Below, piece after piece: positions 44,001 through 56,224 of a DNA stretch of 64,000 bases. The position numbers and the translations under genes were made by a program. Where the stretch lies: assembly GCA_032622095.1 (NCBI GenBank), contig CP136068.1, positions 58,120,025 through 58,184,024 on the forward strand, given 5' to 3'. The stretch comes from Siphonodentalium dalli. Its lineage: Eukaryota > Mollusca > Scaphopoda > Gadilida > Siphonodentaliidae. The notes beneath the pieces were generated by a model. That model ran no database searches and had not been told where the DNA came from. It saw nothing but the letters and a program-made list of their open reading frames with translations. Positions within the stretch are counted from its first letter, which is position 1. Each line of letters starts with the position of its first letter.

Positions 44001-45973
44001 TGTCCACAAACTAGCACCGCGAGCATTGTTCTTCTCTGCTGGGAGATATTCGACGAGACAACTGCGGGGCGTCACACAGTTTGCTTCGGATAATGGTCAA
44101 GAAGTGTGGGTAGTCTGTACACTAGGGTCTTCTCCTTAGCTGATAGACATCTGTCCAAGGGAATGAGACAGCTAGCAACCTTCGAAACACTGTCGAAGTT
44201 GTCCACATATGCCAATGCGTTCGCTGAGTGTGAGTTGACGAACTATCTATTGAGATGTGACTAGCTAACTGGTTCGCCAGGTGAACATGTCGTTACTCCA
44301 TGGGGTATGAGACACATACATAGAGATGACCTTCTGTAAGCTAGACACCGGAAAATGAATTGTTTGAAACGTTATGATTAGAGGGACCCTACTCCCAGGA
44401 AGTGGTAAATACTTTGTCGGTGTGAGCGACCTAGATTTATCAGACAAAGAAATGGAAGCTGGTCCAGATAATAATGGACGTGACGTGGCAAATCAGAATC
44501 TGTTATCATGTAATTGTTCTGATATAACTATTCGGCGCACCTACGATTACGGCCATTATCGGCGCTAAGTGGAGACTGGATTTCGAAATGCCGCATCGCG
44601 ATATTAATTGTGGTGTTTCATCTTTCCAGAAGGATACGAGCTATGTTATGCGTTTTGATACCTTTAAGTTGAACTAGTAGATGGTTTATGTACAATTTCG
44701 TCCATACATACCGATATTATGACAAAAAGTTGAAATTAATATGTGAAAATATCGATTTCTTTTCAATTTCTAGCCGCCAATTTACCAGCGATCTTGGCTG
44801 TGAGTATCAATTGCCAAACTCTAATGAATACTTCATGTCACTATTCCATATCAACATGTAATGGTGGATAGAAATCGCGAAACAATAACGCCCATCCTAA
44901 GAAAGTAAAGGAATGTAGATTTGTTTTCAAATTTCGGTCGCCATTTTGGCCGCCATCTTCGATTTGGAAAACAATTTCTTGCATGAAATGTAATGTAATT
45001 ACTTCACCTCAGTATGTCCAACTCAATTGTAAGCATGGGTGGAGTTGTCTCGACAATAATGCCCAATGATGTGAATATGAGGGAATTTCGGTGATTATTC
45101 AAATTCTGTCCGCCATTGTGGGCGCCATTTTGGATTTGGGGGACTTTTATTTGGATATGGTACAAGGAAAGTTCTTCGCCTAAGTGTTTCCAACTTACAA
45201 TAGTAAGCAGGTGTGGAGTTGTCATGACAATAATGCCCACTGATGTTAAAATCAGCGATTTTCGGCGATTTTTTATTTCTGGTGGCCATTTTGGCCGCCA
45301 TCTTGGATTTGGGTAAATATTCCTCAACTAAGGTATAAGAGGAATCCTAGCTCGAGTATCTCCTGCAAATATATATGCATGGGTGTTGTTATAATAGCAA
45401 TAACATTCATTGATTCGAAACATAACATCCCGTTATTAACGGAGATTCGGCTTCGAACTATGATACCGGCATTTGGGAAAACGTGATATCGGACAAAAAT
45501 ATCCCGCAATGAATGCATATTATGGTCCCCATGTGTTCGCCAATGACTCCTCTATATGATAAATGTATAAAATGACGCAAAAATTCTAACATTTTCCCAC
45601 AGAGACAAACGAAAGGTGGTAACATGTCAGAAAAATAGCATATTTTAACATTTCGGCGGCCATCTTGGCCGCCATATTGGATTCTGGTGTCGGATTTTTG
45701 GCTAATTTATAAGGGTTGTATATTAGCATAACGCATCGAGCGGAAAACAAGACCGCATGTGCTATCATCTTTACTATAATGGCGATCAAAGAGACCTGGT
45801 GCATTAAAAAAAAATGGCCGCCATGAAGGACGCCATCTTGTCTGGAGTCTCTGCGGCCACTTTTTTTTCTTGTTAACAAGTGAAAAAAATTAGAGGAGAC
45901 CTTAAGGAAGAAAATTAGTGGGGTGAAGTTAAGTCCTGGGGGGGGTGCAGAGGTCGACCAATATCTCCTGGAC
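41048..45973. mobile_element. Giant palindromic TIR element, copy 2 (4,926 bp)
   Basis: Same ends, TA flanks (41,046-47, 45,974-75), arm repeats and centre as copy 1, at ~95% identity by eye. The coding-like remnants correspond to 42,908-43,232 (minus), 43,430-43,590 (minus), 43,595-43,795 (minus) and 43,940-44,215 (plus). It is nested in the CACTGGGG-ended element. The left outer arm has small deletions relative to copy 1, so the equal total length is a balance of indels. Confidence 0.9.
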
Positions 45974-46420
45974 TACACGTGGTGGTGTTAAAATGCATTT
46001 TTCTCAGTATTTAGTTGTTTGAGACACCAACGCTAACAACAATCGCACGGCGGAGATGTTTGTTATAGCAATTGATACGGGACATTATTCAGATTATTTC
46101 GTTTTCATACACAAAATATCATGTTATTAAGAATGTTCTCGTTACACAATCGGGTTTTGATGTGATAAATCAGCTGCTTCTGCATGGTATGGAAATGTGT
46201 TCGAATAAATGCGATATATAAATCACAGTTGAAGCATGTTGGTCATTTGTGACCGACGTTCCATAGAATAATGCTGTTTATAGAGATAATACGTACCATT
46301 TTGAATACTTCAGTTTCCTTTTTCACAAAATAATCACAGACGCGCCGTCGCATTGTAAACTGCGCACTGGAGCTTTTATCACAAGCGAACCGCTTCTCAC
46401 GGAGCAGCTTACCCCCAGTG

Positions 46421-47060
46421 AAGACAGTCAAAGACTGTGGGGTCGCTCACCAGACTGCAAAGACTGATGAGACTCTGGAGACCACAATAGTCAGAACTTT
46501 TCATAAGCACTTTGAAAAAAGTAGATCTAAACACGATATGTGGCTAGAGAGGCTTCAGTAGTGTACAGTGGGTAATTTCAAGGTGAATATCCACCATGAA
46601 ATTTCCCACTGTTCACCCCCCTCCTCCAGCTCAACAAGTCCCCTCCCGACCGGGCTCCAGACTCCCAAGTCTCGGGTTGGAATTTCACAACCGACATCGC
46701 AAACTTTCTCAATTTTTGGAAATTTCCAATCTCACAAGCACTTTTTTATAAAACCATTTAGACATGTTTGAAGCCCATTTATCCATGGACCCAAAACACC
46801 ATACATGTATGTCAGATTAATCAGTTAGGTAGTTCCAAGGAAGATGTTTTAATGAATTTGGTATTTCAATGATTTTTTAAACACAAAATTGTTAACTCCC
46901 CGTCATTTCATAACAGGTTGACCCGATGTTAACAAATCTGAATATCAGTCACTAAAGGATCATCCATACTATATGTAAGCTAAATAGTCCAACCTCTCTT
47001 GAGAAGACAATTTAAGAATAACTATAGAGACATGCAGTTATGTCCCTGGTCCCACCCTAT
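46421..47060 (+). repeat. Dispersed repeat 'agacagtcaaagactg' copy 1
   Basis: Shares 'ggtcgctcaccagactgcaa', 'gatatgtggctagagaggct', 'caacaagtcccctcccgacc' and a following 'cagtcactaaaggatc' stretch with 52,858-53,065 and 57,200-57,800. Confidence 0.8.
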
Positions 47061-47568
47061 TTAACCTGGTGACCACATCTGAATAAATTTCAATACCAGA
47101 CACCAAAGAACCCTTCATACTAAATATCAGCAAAATAGACCTGTTAACATTTGTGGCGATTTCGGTCGAACAGTTTAACCCGAAGTAGGAAAATGTGGAC
47201 TGTTACTGGTTGAAAAATCAAATCTACAGCCTCATTGCCTCCACCCAGGCAGCTTAGAAATCAATAGGAATCTATATACCAGTATCAAACAGCATACATA
47301 CAGGTAGGGTGTGTGGTTGAGAGTTAAATCTCTTATCTCTGCCCTTATTTAGGACCCGGAAAAAATGCGTAAATGACCAAAAATGCGAATTTTTTCCTTC
47401 ACTTAAAATCACTGTTTTTGTGCTCAATGTAATCTGTTAATATCAACCATATGACACACTAGGCTATTTAAAACATACTAACCAGAACTAACCACCATTT
47501 AGGGGTGTATGTATGCTGATGTATGTCAAAATTAATGTACCAGATTTCGACCGATGAAAGATATATTA

Positions 47569-50341
47569 TCTATATCTATATTTGCGAATGTCTGTCTGTC
47601 TGTCTGTTCTATAGAAATTCACAGGGGACCATCTAGATGACGCCAAAGGGGTCTACTAGGAGTAGCTTTTTACGAGAAAGATAATGGTCGGGGTTAGAAT
47701 TTTCTAAAGTGACGCCGTTGTTGTCAGGGGCAGAATTGTTTTTTATCGCCGATTGCCACCAAACTTATATATAATCATCCCCATAATATGAGGAATCTAA
47801 TGGCGTGGTTTAAATATGGCAAAAGTCGCGCCGTTCGCGTCAGGGGTGCCCGGAAGGGGGGGGGGGGCAGTTTTTTTTTCTGTCGCCGATTGCCACGAAA
47901 CTTACATACAATCATCCCCATGATATGAAGAATCCAACGGTGTGGTTTAAATATGTCAAAAGTGGCGTCGTTTGAGACAGGGATGAAGTTCCGATGAATG
48001 GAAGGGGAGAGGGGCACCAAAATTGATAAAACTTATTTTAGCGCCGATTTCCACCAAATTGATATATATTCTTCTTCACGATACAAGGAATCTACTTGTG
48101 CGATTTAACAACGCCAAATTGTTGTTTTTGAATGAGAGATTGGGAGGGGGTGGGCATTAAATTTGATAATAAGTCGCCGATTGCCACCACACTTATACAA
48201 AATCATTCCCATGGTATGAGGAGTCTAATGGTGTGGCTTTTATCTGTCAAATGCGGCCTCATTCGAGCCAGGGTTGCATTGAAAGGGACAGGGGCACTAA
48301 AATTGATGCACAATGTTTTTAGCGCCAATTTCCACCAAATTGATACACGTTCTTATACATGATACGAGGAATCTAATCGTGATTTAAAGACGCCATAGTG
48401 GTGCTGTTTGGGTGGGAGATGGAGAGGGGAGGGATTGGCACCAAATTTGATAAAAAAATTGTTTAGTCGCCGATTATCACCAAACTTATAAACAATCTCC
48501 ATGATATCAGGAGTGTAATCGTGTGGTTTAAGGATGTCACAAGTGGGGCCATTCGAGTCAGTGGTGTATAGAGATGAGAGGGACACAAAAAGTTATATCT
48601 GTATGTTTAGTGCCGATTTCCACCAGATTGATACATATTCTTCTCCGTGATACGAGGAATCTTATCGTGTGGTTTAGATACACCAAATTGGTGCCCTATG
48701 GGTGAGAGATATGGGGACCTTAAATTTGATACAAATTTGTATACTCGCCAATTTTCACCAATTTCATATATATGCATCTCTAATCTCTAATGAGTCTTAG
48801 TGTGTGCAGCTTGAGTCCGAAATAGGGACGGGAGGGTCACCAAAATTGATACAAAATATTTTTAGTACCGATTACCATCAAATTCAGACACGTTCTTCTC
48901 AAATGATACAAGAAATAAAATCGTGCTGTCGTCTGTCTTTTTGGGTGCATTCTATAATTATATAACTTCACGCGGCACAATCGAGATTGCACCAAGACGT
49001 TCTAAGAGGGGTAACTTTTTATAAGGAAGATAATGGTGCGGGTTAAAATTTTCTAAAATGACGCTGTTGGTGGGAGGGGAAATTAAAAAATATGGTGAAA
49101 TAGTTTTGTCGCTGATTTCCACCAAACGAATACATAATTCGAGTCAGCGTTGCATCAACAATTGATTTAATAAACCAAATTCCATCAAATTCATACACGT
49201 TTTTCTCTAATGATATACGATGAATTAAATCACATTTGGTGTCATTTACGTCACGGGTGGCGAGCGGATATGCACTATCATTGATAAGATTGCTATTCGC
49301 CGATATCCATATATAAGTTATATACAGTCACCAGGCCATCTCCATATCATTTTAAGTGGTTGGGCGTTCACATTTCACAATCCCGACATATGCTGACCCA
49401 CATAAGTCACTTGAACAATTGTATCTTCTTAACAGTCATATTTATATGGGAATGGCAATCAAGGCATTCACACAATGAGCTAGCAAAAAGAGATAACTAG
49501 AAGAAGCATTAAACGTATATTTATCATTCTATTGAAGAGATACATATATTCGTGCAAACTGAGAGACCTCGAACCGTCAGAGGATTGCATATATATAATA
49601 ACAAAATTTAGTCTGTTCCATTCAATACAGTTTCCACAAAAAGTTACAATTTGTCAAGAGATATGGAAGGCCTGTTCAAAAATAGTGGTTACAGTGTGCA
49701 GTCAAATATAGTTTCTTCTGATATACAAGAAAATGCAGTTAGTAGCACAAGACTTTTCAGGATCCTACCAATACTGACATCTGAAGACTCATCGACTGAC
49801 ATAAACAACTCAAAATCTCGCTTTGTGCCTGGCACATGTAGCTGATATATTGCGCAGCAACATTTCGTTTAAACTAAGAATATTTAGCCAATATATAGCA
49901 CCATGAATAGAGGAGCACCTGGAAATTTCTTTGAAACATCTGTATCTTCATGGAGATATGATAGCCAGGTGTCCTCTAGATCTTAGTCCAACCCACTAGA
50001 TTGATTGATACATCTCAATATGTAAAACCCAATTATCATCTTTTATCGAACTAATGTGTTTATGATGTTCATGTATCATATTATAACGTCTAATGTATAC
50101 GCAGTTGTAAATAAATAAATACTTCATTATTGATGGAACGGATTAATCGCGATAAACAGAATGACAATTGACAAGGTGGGCCACTACTTATATTCCATGA
50201 CTGCAATAATCATGTTTTGTGATGCTATTTGAATATACAATTTATGAGAAAACGTATAACACTTTAAGCAAGAGCATTCTCTATTCCCAACAAATATCTA
50301 CAGCATACATTAACCTGGGCAACGCCGGGTAACCCTGCTAG
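47569..50341 (+). mobile_element. Helitron-like non-autonomous element
   Basis: The left end TCTATATCTATATTTGCGAA (after A at 47,568) precedes a (GTCT)n tract. The right end is the short hairpin CCTGGGCAACGCCGGG (50,313-50,328), then TAACCCTG and CTAG (50,338-50,341), followed by T. This is the Helitron layout (A|TC ... hairpin ... CTRR|T), and 'CAACGCCGGGTA...CTGCTAGT' is a terminus common in invertebrate Helitrons. The interior is degenerate ~130-bp tandem units ('cgccgattnccaccaaactt', 'ggaatctaat'). No Rep/helicase frame. Confidence 0.72.
47600..49320 (+). repeat. ~130-bp tandem units inside the Helitron-like element
   Basis: About ten alternating units with 'gccgatttccaccaaattga', 'ttcttctccgtgatacgagg' and 'ggtgtggtttaaatatgtca'. 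A G run lies at 47,857-47,866. Confidence 0.8.
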
Positions 50342-51990
50342 TATATATATATAAACAAATCATATAACAAACATTAAAACACAAGAACAAACATTTATAA
50401 TATGCATATCCAAGATAGCCTTTCAATTGGATGTCAAAGTGTATGTTATAGCTATATATATACACACATGTGTATCCCTTTAAGGGTTTGAACAAAATAT
50501 AAAGCTGAGTTTATATTGATGAATTCTGTGATGAATTTTGCAATTACTTTTGACAAATTTGTTTACTGTTATAACATAATTATATGCTCAGACACGATCA
50601 GTCGACAATGCATGCATATAAGCATAATTATAAAATGATTACCATCTTCTGTTCTTAATCCACATAATGGATATTATTTGTTATCAAGATAAACTTGACG
50701 ATACAAACAAAAATAACAATTCCACTATATTCCACTGGTTTAAAACTATAAAACAAAATAACTCATACAAAAAGTTCATACTATTTGGATAACAATATGA
50801 AAGCTCAGCCTTTTGTGATATTAATTCAACCACAGTTATTATTCACAAGTCTAAGCAGTTATGTACTGTACAGATACATGTAGTAAGGTAGTATATCTTG
50901 AAGTTCCAGTTATTTGACTGCCAATACATATGGTATTGTAATTATTAGTTGCTTGTTCATTATTGGTTGCTTTGATATTCAATTTAGGATATAGCAGGAT
51001 AGAGCAATGTAACTATAAAAGTAGCTTTTGGTATTAAAGTCTCAACTTATTCCATATGCAATATAAAGCTAGAATATAAACATGACTAATATGAACTTTG
51101 TTCTTGAAACTAATTATAAATCATACTAACCTGGATCAAACTGCACAGGTAATCTATGCAACTCTCTTCATGCAAACTTTCTCAGAGTCGCATATCTTAA
51201 CTGGACAGTCTGATCCAAGATGCTTGTTCTTATAATGGGTTTCCGTGTGATATCTCTGCTGGCTTTAAACTAAACTTTATACTCTGATAATAAGTTAATA
51301 ATACTACCAATTCTTCACTAATATTGGTATATGTCAATCTGCACACCAACATGACATACATACATGTATTTAGACCGAGCTGCTGTGAGTGTGACTTTCC
51401 GTGGGTCCCATCATACCCATGTGCAGATATATATCACAGAAATAGGGGAGATGAAATTTGTTCTACCCCTATTACTACAGTATTACTCTACCCCTATTAC
51501 TACAGTATTACTATTGGGCCTTGGCTCTAAAACAGCTTATACTATTGTTATATAAAAGAATATGAAGTTATTGAGGATATCAGGATATGTATTACCTCAT
51601 AATTATTATGTTTTATGGCATTATACCCAATGTTTTTAAGTGCATGCATTCAGCATTTCCACATTTTATACTAATAGAATTATCTCCGTTTAGAGGTTTA
51701 TTAAAATGCTGGGAATAGTATTAAATAATACGGAAACAATTCTTTGCTAGGCTATGATTTGGTTTATATTTTATGTTTTTTTGTAAGATTTTGGGGGTGG
51801 GTCCCAAAAATTGGGCGGAAAAAAAAGATAAAATTGCAGGTAGAGGGGCAAAAACATTTTTTTCGCCCTATATATGTAAATTTGTTAAAATGAAAAAAAT
51901 ATTTTTGTATTGGTTCATTTTGAATTGTGATTTGTTTTTTGAATTGAGCAAGGATTTAAATTTAACAATATTTTGTTTTTTAAATTAAAT
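50342..51990. other. AT-rich sequence, nothing recognised
   Basis: Short chance frames only. Includes a tandem 'ctacccctattactacagtatta' duplication (51,461-51,505) and a T/A-rich low-complexity stretch (51,770-52,000). Confidence 0.5.
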
Positions 51991-51999
51991 TAAATTTTT

Positions 52000-52512
52000 T
52001 TTTAAGTCATGTTCCTGAAACGGCCCCTATTTGACACACTGACCCCATTTGAACAAATCTGAACCCCAGTCACACAAGGACCCACCATACAAAATATTAG
52101 CTAAATCGGCCTGATGATTCTGGAGAAGAAGTCATTCTAATAATTACTAGGGAGAATAGAGTTATGTCCCCGATTCTGCCCCTATTTGACCCAGTGACCC
52201 CATTTGAACAAATCTGACCCCCAGTCACTCAAGGACCTTCCATACCAAATATAAGCTAAATAGGCCTGATTGTTCTTGAAAAGAAGTTGTTTTAAGAATT
52301 ACTATGGCGGGAAAGAGTTATGGCCCTAGCTTCGCAACTATTTTACTCAGTGACCTTATTTTAACAAATCTGAGTCTGAGTCAAGCAGGGAACATCCACA
52401 CCAAATATGAACTCATTTGGCCTTATGATACTGGAGAAGAAGATGATTGTTGACGGACGAGGAGTGATGACTATAGCTCCACTGGAGACTTCGTCTCAGG
52501 TGAGCTAAAAAT
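52000..52512 (+). repeat. SINE-like repeat with 3' hairpin, copy 1
   Basis: Units of 'gccccnatttgacccagtga', 'caaatctgaaccccagtcac', 'ccataccaaatataagctaa' end at 52,469-52,510 with GACTATAGCTCCA, then GGAGACTTCGTCTC, then AGGTGAGCTAAAAA. The tail folds into a hairpin (see findings). Confidence 0.8.
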
Positions 52513-52857
52513 GGTCGGATCGGATCGGTCTCAAATTCGAACTGGACCTGCAAAATCATGTAGACAGAACCCATATTTGAACTTGATCTGTATATCAAAT
52601 TTGGTTCAGTTCACTCGATTCAATCTAAAGTTATCATCTGGAAACTGGATACCAGGTAAAAACTAAGTCGAAAAAGGGGCATAACTCAGTCAAAATCATG
52701 CAGACGAAACCCATATTTGAACTTGATCTGTATATTTTGAAATCTAACAAACCAAATTTGGTTCAGTTCACTCGATTCAATCTCAAGTTATCATCCGAAA
52801 GCAGACGGACGGACAACCCATTTACATAATACCACCGTTTTTTCAAACGGGCGTATA
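52513..52857 (-). repeat. Inverted 'ttatggccctt' units
   Basis: Reverse complements of 'gagttcgaatatgggtttcg' and 'accaaatttggtt', same family as 1-300 and 53,985-54,200; ends near 'caaacgggcgtataa'. Confidence 0.75.
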
Positions 52858-53068
52858 ACAAGACAGTCAAAGACTGGGGTCGCTCACCAGACTGCAAAGA
52901 CTGGGCCTCTGGAGACCACAACGGTCAGAACTTTTCATAATCACTTTAAAAGAATTAGATTTAAACAGGATATGTGGCTAGAGAGGCTTCATGTATGTAG
53001 ATCAATGAATATCTACCTTTAAATTACCAACTGTACACTACTGATCACCCCCCCCCCCCCCCCCCTAT
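52858..53068 (+). repeat. Dispersed repeat 'agacagtcaaagactg' copy 2
   Basis: Starts aacAAGACAGTCAAAGACTGG. It provides an unoccupied version of the AAGAC target used by the 38,882-46,420 element. Ends in an 18-nt C run (53,048-53,065). Confidence 0.8.
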
Positions 53069-53069
53069 G

Positions 53070-53582
53070 GAGGGCAAGAGTTATGGCCCTGGCTTCACAA
53101 CCATTTGAGAGAGTGACCTCATTTGAACAAATCTGAATGTGAGTCACCTAGGGAACATCCACACCAAATATGAACCCATTCAGTCTCATGATCTAGAGAA
53201 GATGTTCAAAGAATTGTTGACAGATGGATGGATGGACAGAGATGAACAGGTGACAGATGAGAAGTGATGACTATAGCTTCGTCTCAGGTGAGCTTCAAAA
53301 TTACATTTCATTGAACAAATATGTCAATCACTGAACACTGGGGACATCCCTGCAAGAATATGACATACATGATTTATTTGAATGCCTGACTACATTAGCT
53401 TAACAAAATTCCCATGACCTTGAAAGCCAGTGGATTCTCTTGGATTAAATTCCATTCATGAAACCAATATCAGTTACCAGTATGTCTTGTTGACGGATGG
53501 ACAGACGGATGGATGGACTTGTGGACGGACGACAAGTGAGGACTATAGCTCCACCGGAGACTTCGTCTCAGGTGAGCTAAAA
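53070..53582 (+). repeat. SINE-like repeat, copies 2 and 3
   Basis: One copy ends at ~53,293 with a deleted tail (gactatagcttcgtctcagg). Another ends at 53,541-53,580 with the full tail GACTATAGCTCCACCGGAG... and GGTGAGCTAAAAA after a GGACGGACGAC tract. Confidence 0.75.
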
Positions 53583-53984
53583 AGCCATTACATATTTCCT
53601 AATAACTTGGCATTGCGCCAACAAATTTAACGCGCGGATTAATACTATTTCGAATAGCCGTGCTTGACACCAATACCGGACATTGCAAAATGATTTCTTT
53701 GTTCATCAAAGTTCAGTTACTGTCCAACTTCGTTGCACTAACAAAATAGCCACAAAAAAGAGGCAAATTGGGAGACTATATTTTTTGTCTCAAGACCGAG
53801 CGCACAATACTGTCGTATAAGTTTGTTAAGCATTTCGGCCAACGCCGTGCATGTATGCATTTTTCAGCTTTTAAAGATTGATTTGTTAACAAGAGCATGC
53901 AGTCTGTGCGTGGCATAATATGCCCATTTCTGGAGTAGAGTAAAAGCATAAAACACAATAACTTCAAGTAAACCGCACATCAGG

Positions 53985-54200
53985 TAAAATCTAAGTCGAA
54001 AAAGGGACACACAACTCAGTCAAAATCATGCGGACGAAACCCATATTCGAAGTCGATCTGTATTTTGGTGTGGTAAACTAACATACCAAATCTGGTTCAG
54101 TTCACTTGATTCAATCTAAAGTTATCATCCGGAAACCAAAAGCGGACGGACACTCATTTACATAATACAACCGTTTTTTTTCTCAAACGGGCGTATAAAA
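53985..54200 (-). repeat. Inverted 'ttatggccctt' unit
   Basis: 'ggtaaaatctaagtcgaaaa', 'cggacgaaacccatattcga', 'caaacgggcgtataaa' match 52,660-52,860. Confidence 0.75.
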
Positions 54201-54257
54201 AGGCATCAAGCTCTAATTTTTTCATGTGATATACAAGATCTTCAACTCGTTACCTAT

Positions 54258-54374
54258 GTTGGGATATAAGATTTTATGAAACTCGTTTGATAAATTTGAT
54301 TCGCAACTCGTCTACGACTGATTGTGAATCAAATTTGAACTTTATCAAACTCGTTTCACAAAATCTTATATCCC
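54258..54374. mobile_element. Foldback hairpin with 'tgggatataagattttat' arms
   Basis: TTGGGATATAAGATTTTATG and GAAACTCGTTTGATAAA at 54,258-54,296 pair with the complement at 54,331-54,374; an inner stem uses TTGATTCgCAA/TTGtGAATCAA. Confidence 0.8.
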
Positions 54375-54488
54375 AAAAACTTGTTTAGATCATCAATATA
54401 TTACTCAGGTAAGACACATTTTGAAACATTCCGCATGATTCCAAGGCATGTTACCCTATTACAGCTGCTAGAGCTATTAAAAATGCGC

Positions 54489-55019
54489 ACTGGGGGCCCC
54501 ATCAAATGTTACAGAATGCGAACCTTAGCATCCGAAAATTCGCACTGGGGCATGCTTGGCTTGCAAATAAAGACGCATATGATGCGAATACCATTGAGAT
54601 ATCTGACATTTCGTATCGGATTTAACTGATTTTCGGTAATATTTCATCGTGACGATTCCTACTTGTCCTATTGATTAGGACAAGTTAGGAATCGTCACGA
54701 TGAAATATTACCGAAAATAGGTTGGGGAAAGTCTGCATTTAAAAACAGACATTGCGAATATAATCAACAAATCGTATTGATCGGTTTGATCAATGAATAT
54801 TGATAAAATGAAAGGCTAGTATTGTTAGCTATAGCAACAGCCATCGACGAACGCTCACACATATATCGTATTACTGATAACGATATAAATGCTTACCATT
54901 TTCTGCAATGTCTTGTCAGTTTCTCGTGAAATTGCAAGAGCGCACCATGACATTGTCGAATGTGCAGAGTGTCCAAAACTGAATGCGAACCAGTTCTCAC
55001 GGGGCAGGTGCGACCCCGT
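54489..55019. mobile_element. Possible relative of the CACTGGGG-ended element
   Basis: CACTGGGGGCCCCATC (54,489) and, inverted, CACGGGGTCGCACC (ending 55,019), each followed by 'gcgaacc'-type words, resemble the ends at 38,882/46,420. No matching 5-bp flank (atgcg versus catat), so it is weak. Confidence 0.35.
54630..54717. repeat. Near-perfect 88-nt hairpin
   Basis: TTTTCGGTAATATTTCATCG and TGACGATTCCTACTTGTCCT pair with the downstream complement; one base indel and a 4-nt loop. It sits inside the 54,489-55,019 unit. Confidence 0.92.
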
Positions 55020-56224
55020 GCATATACCAAATATGAAATTGGTTGACGTTTGTTCAAGTTATCCCACTAACTGACATAAAATTTATATAAATTGAAACAA
55101 GTGGCATAAAGTCAGCTTAGAATATCCGGGGCGGACACAATTTTCTGTTTGCAATTGTTGCACATACCAAAAATTGTCAGAAGCCATCAATAAACGGCTG
55201 TGTTATATAGTTTGTTGCCGCCTGCCAACCGTCTCTCGCCAAAGAAATAGTCTTAGAAACTTCACTGCCAGCTAGTCAATGGCTGGAGCTGAACTTCAGC
55301 CCAATAATTACACCTATCTTGGTAATTATTGAGGTCGGGTTTTGTAAGGGATTGGTGCATTTAACTTTGAGATGCGATACGACATGTCAGAGATATATGG
55401 ACAGACTGACAAAATCTATCCAGTATACCCCCCCCCCCCCCCCATATTTTTCATCGAAAAGTGGGGGTGAAACGAGGTGTTTCATGCAGAAGTCATTGGG
55501 TAGGACTTCATTTAATCATGACAACTCCAGTGAAATAATTTTTTTTTATTGAGCAACCGAGGTCTTGCAGCGGTTGGGTTAGATAGGAAACATTTTTGCT
55601 GATAAAATTTTATTTGCAGGAAACATTACTCGTCGGCATCAGCCTTTGTTGCTCTTGTGTAGATTATCTGAGAATGATGCTTCGATACCAATTTAATTTG
55701 ACCTGAAAAAGACAAAGTGCAATGTCATTAATGCATTTGGCAGCAAAAATATATAACAAAGGAAATTTAAGGCCGGGGGTCTGTGTGTGTGGGCTCTGGG
55801 CATTATTGCAGCAAATGTAACACTTTGCATAACGTTTTATTTAGGTGGGTTATCTTTACAAATTCTAGGGGAACAAACAATAAGTTATCTATTAAGTACG
55901 AACTAGTCAGTGATTTTAGCCCGACGGACTAGACAAAAGTGCCATTTATTCACAGTAGGTTTTGACAGCCTTGTTGATCACATCTGCATGATGCGACACT
56001 TGAGATTATTTGAAAATTTCAACAAGTACACTTTTTTAATAGTACGATAATTTAGGAAATTACCTCCCTTGTGAAAATTTACACATGGTAGAATTTTGAC
56101 AAGGCGAGTATTTGAGTTAAGGAAACGGGGCGTAGCCCTGCAGTTGATTTAATATGAATTCGGATATTGTACATATCCATCAATGAAAGTGTCAATGACA
56201 CTGTAGCTCAACATGGGGAGGAGT
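55020..56224. other. Unassigned, with a 15-nt C run
   Basis: No long frame with a recognisable family. The C run at 55,429-55,443 is adjacent to 'catatttttcat'. Confidence 0.5.

Larger units (their letters stand above)
38882..46420. mobile_element. CACTGGGG-ended element with 5-bp duplication AAGAC (holds palindrome copy 2)
   Basis: The ends CACTGGGGGTAAGCTGCTCC (38,882) and complement (to 46,420) share ~60 nt of TIR. AAGAC is repeated at 38,877-81 and 46,421-25. The target is the start of a dispersed repeat (acAAGACagtcaaagac) that exists unoccupied at ~52,860 and ~57,205, supporting the boundaries. After subtracting palindrome copy 2 it is ~2.6 kb. The interior repeats GCGCACTGG-type words (39,340, 40,980, 41,010). 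No transposase. CAC ends plus 5-bp duplications point to a Transib-like enzyme (inferred). Confidence 0.75.

Noticed and set aside
41048-45973. Both palindromes start exactly 27,000 bp apart and have equal length, as in an assembly duplication
   Set aside because: The flanks differ completely, the copies differ at several percent of sites and by small indels, and each has its own TA context. The round number is taken as coincidence.
54630-54717. Pre-miRNA gene
   Set aside because: Pairing is almost perfect over the full arms, unlike typical animal pre-miRNAs, and it sits inside a TIR-like unit.
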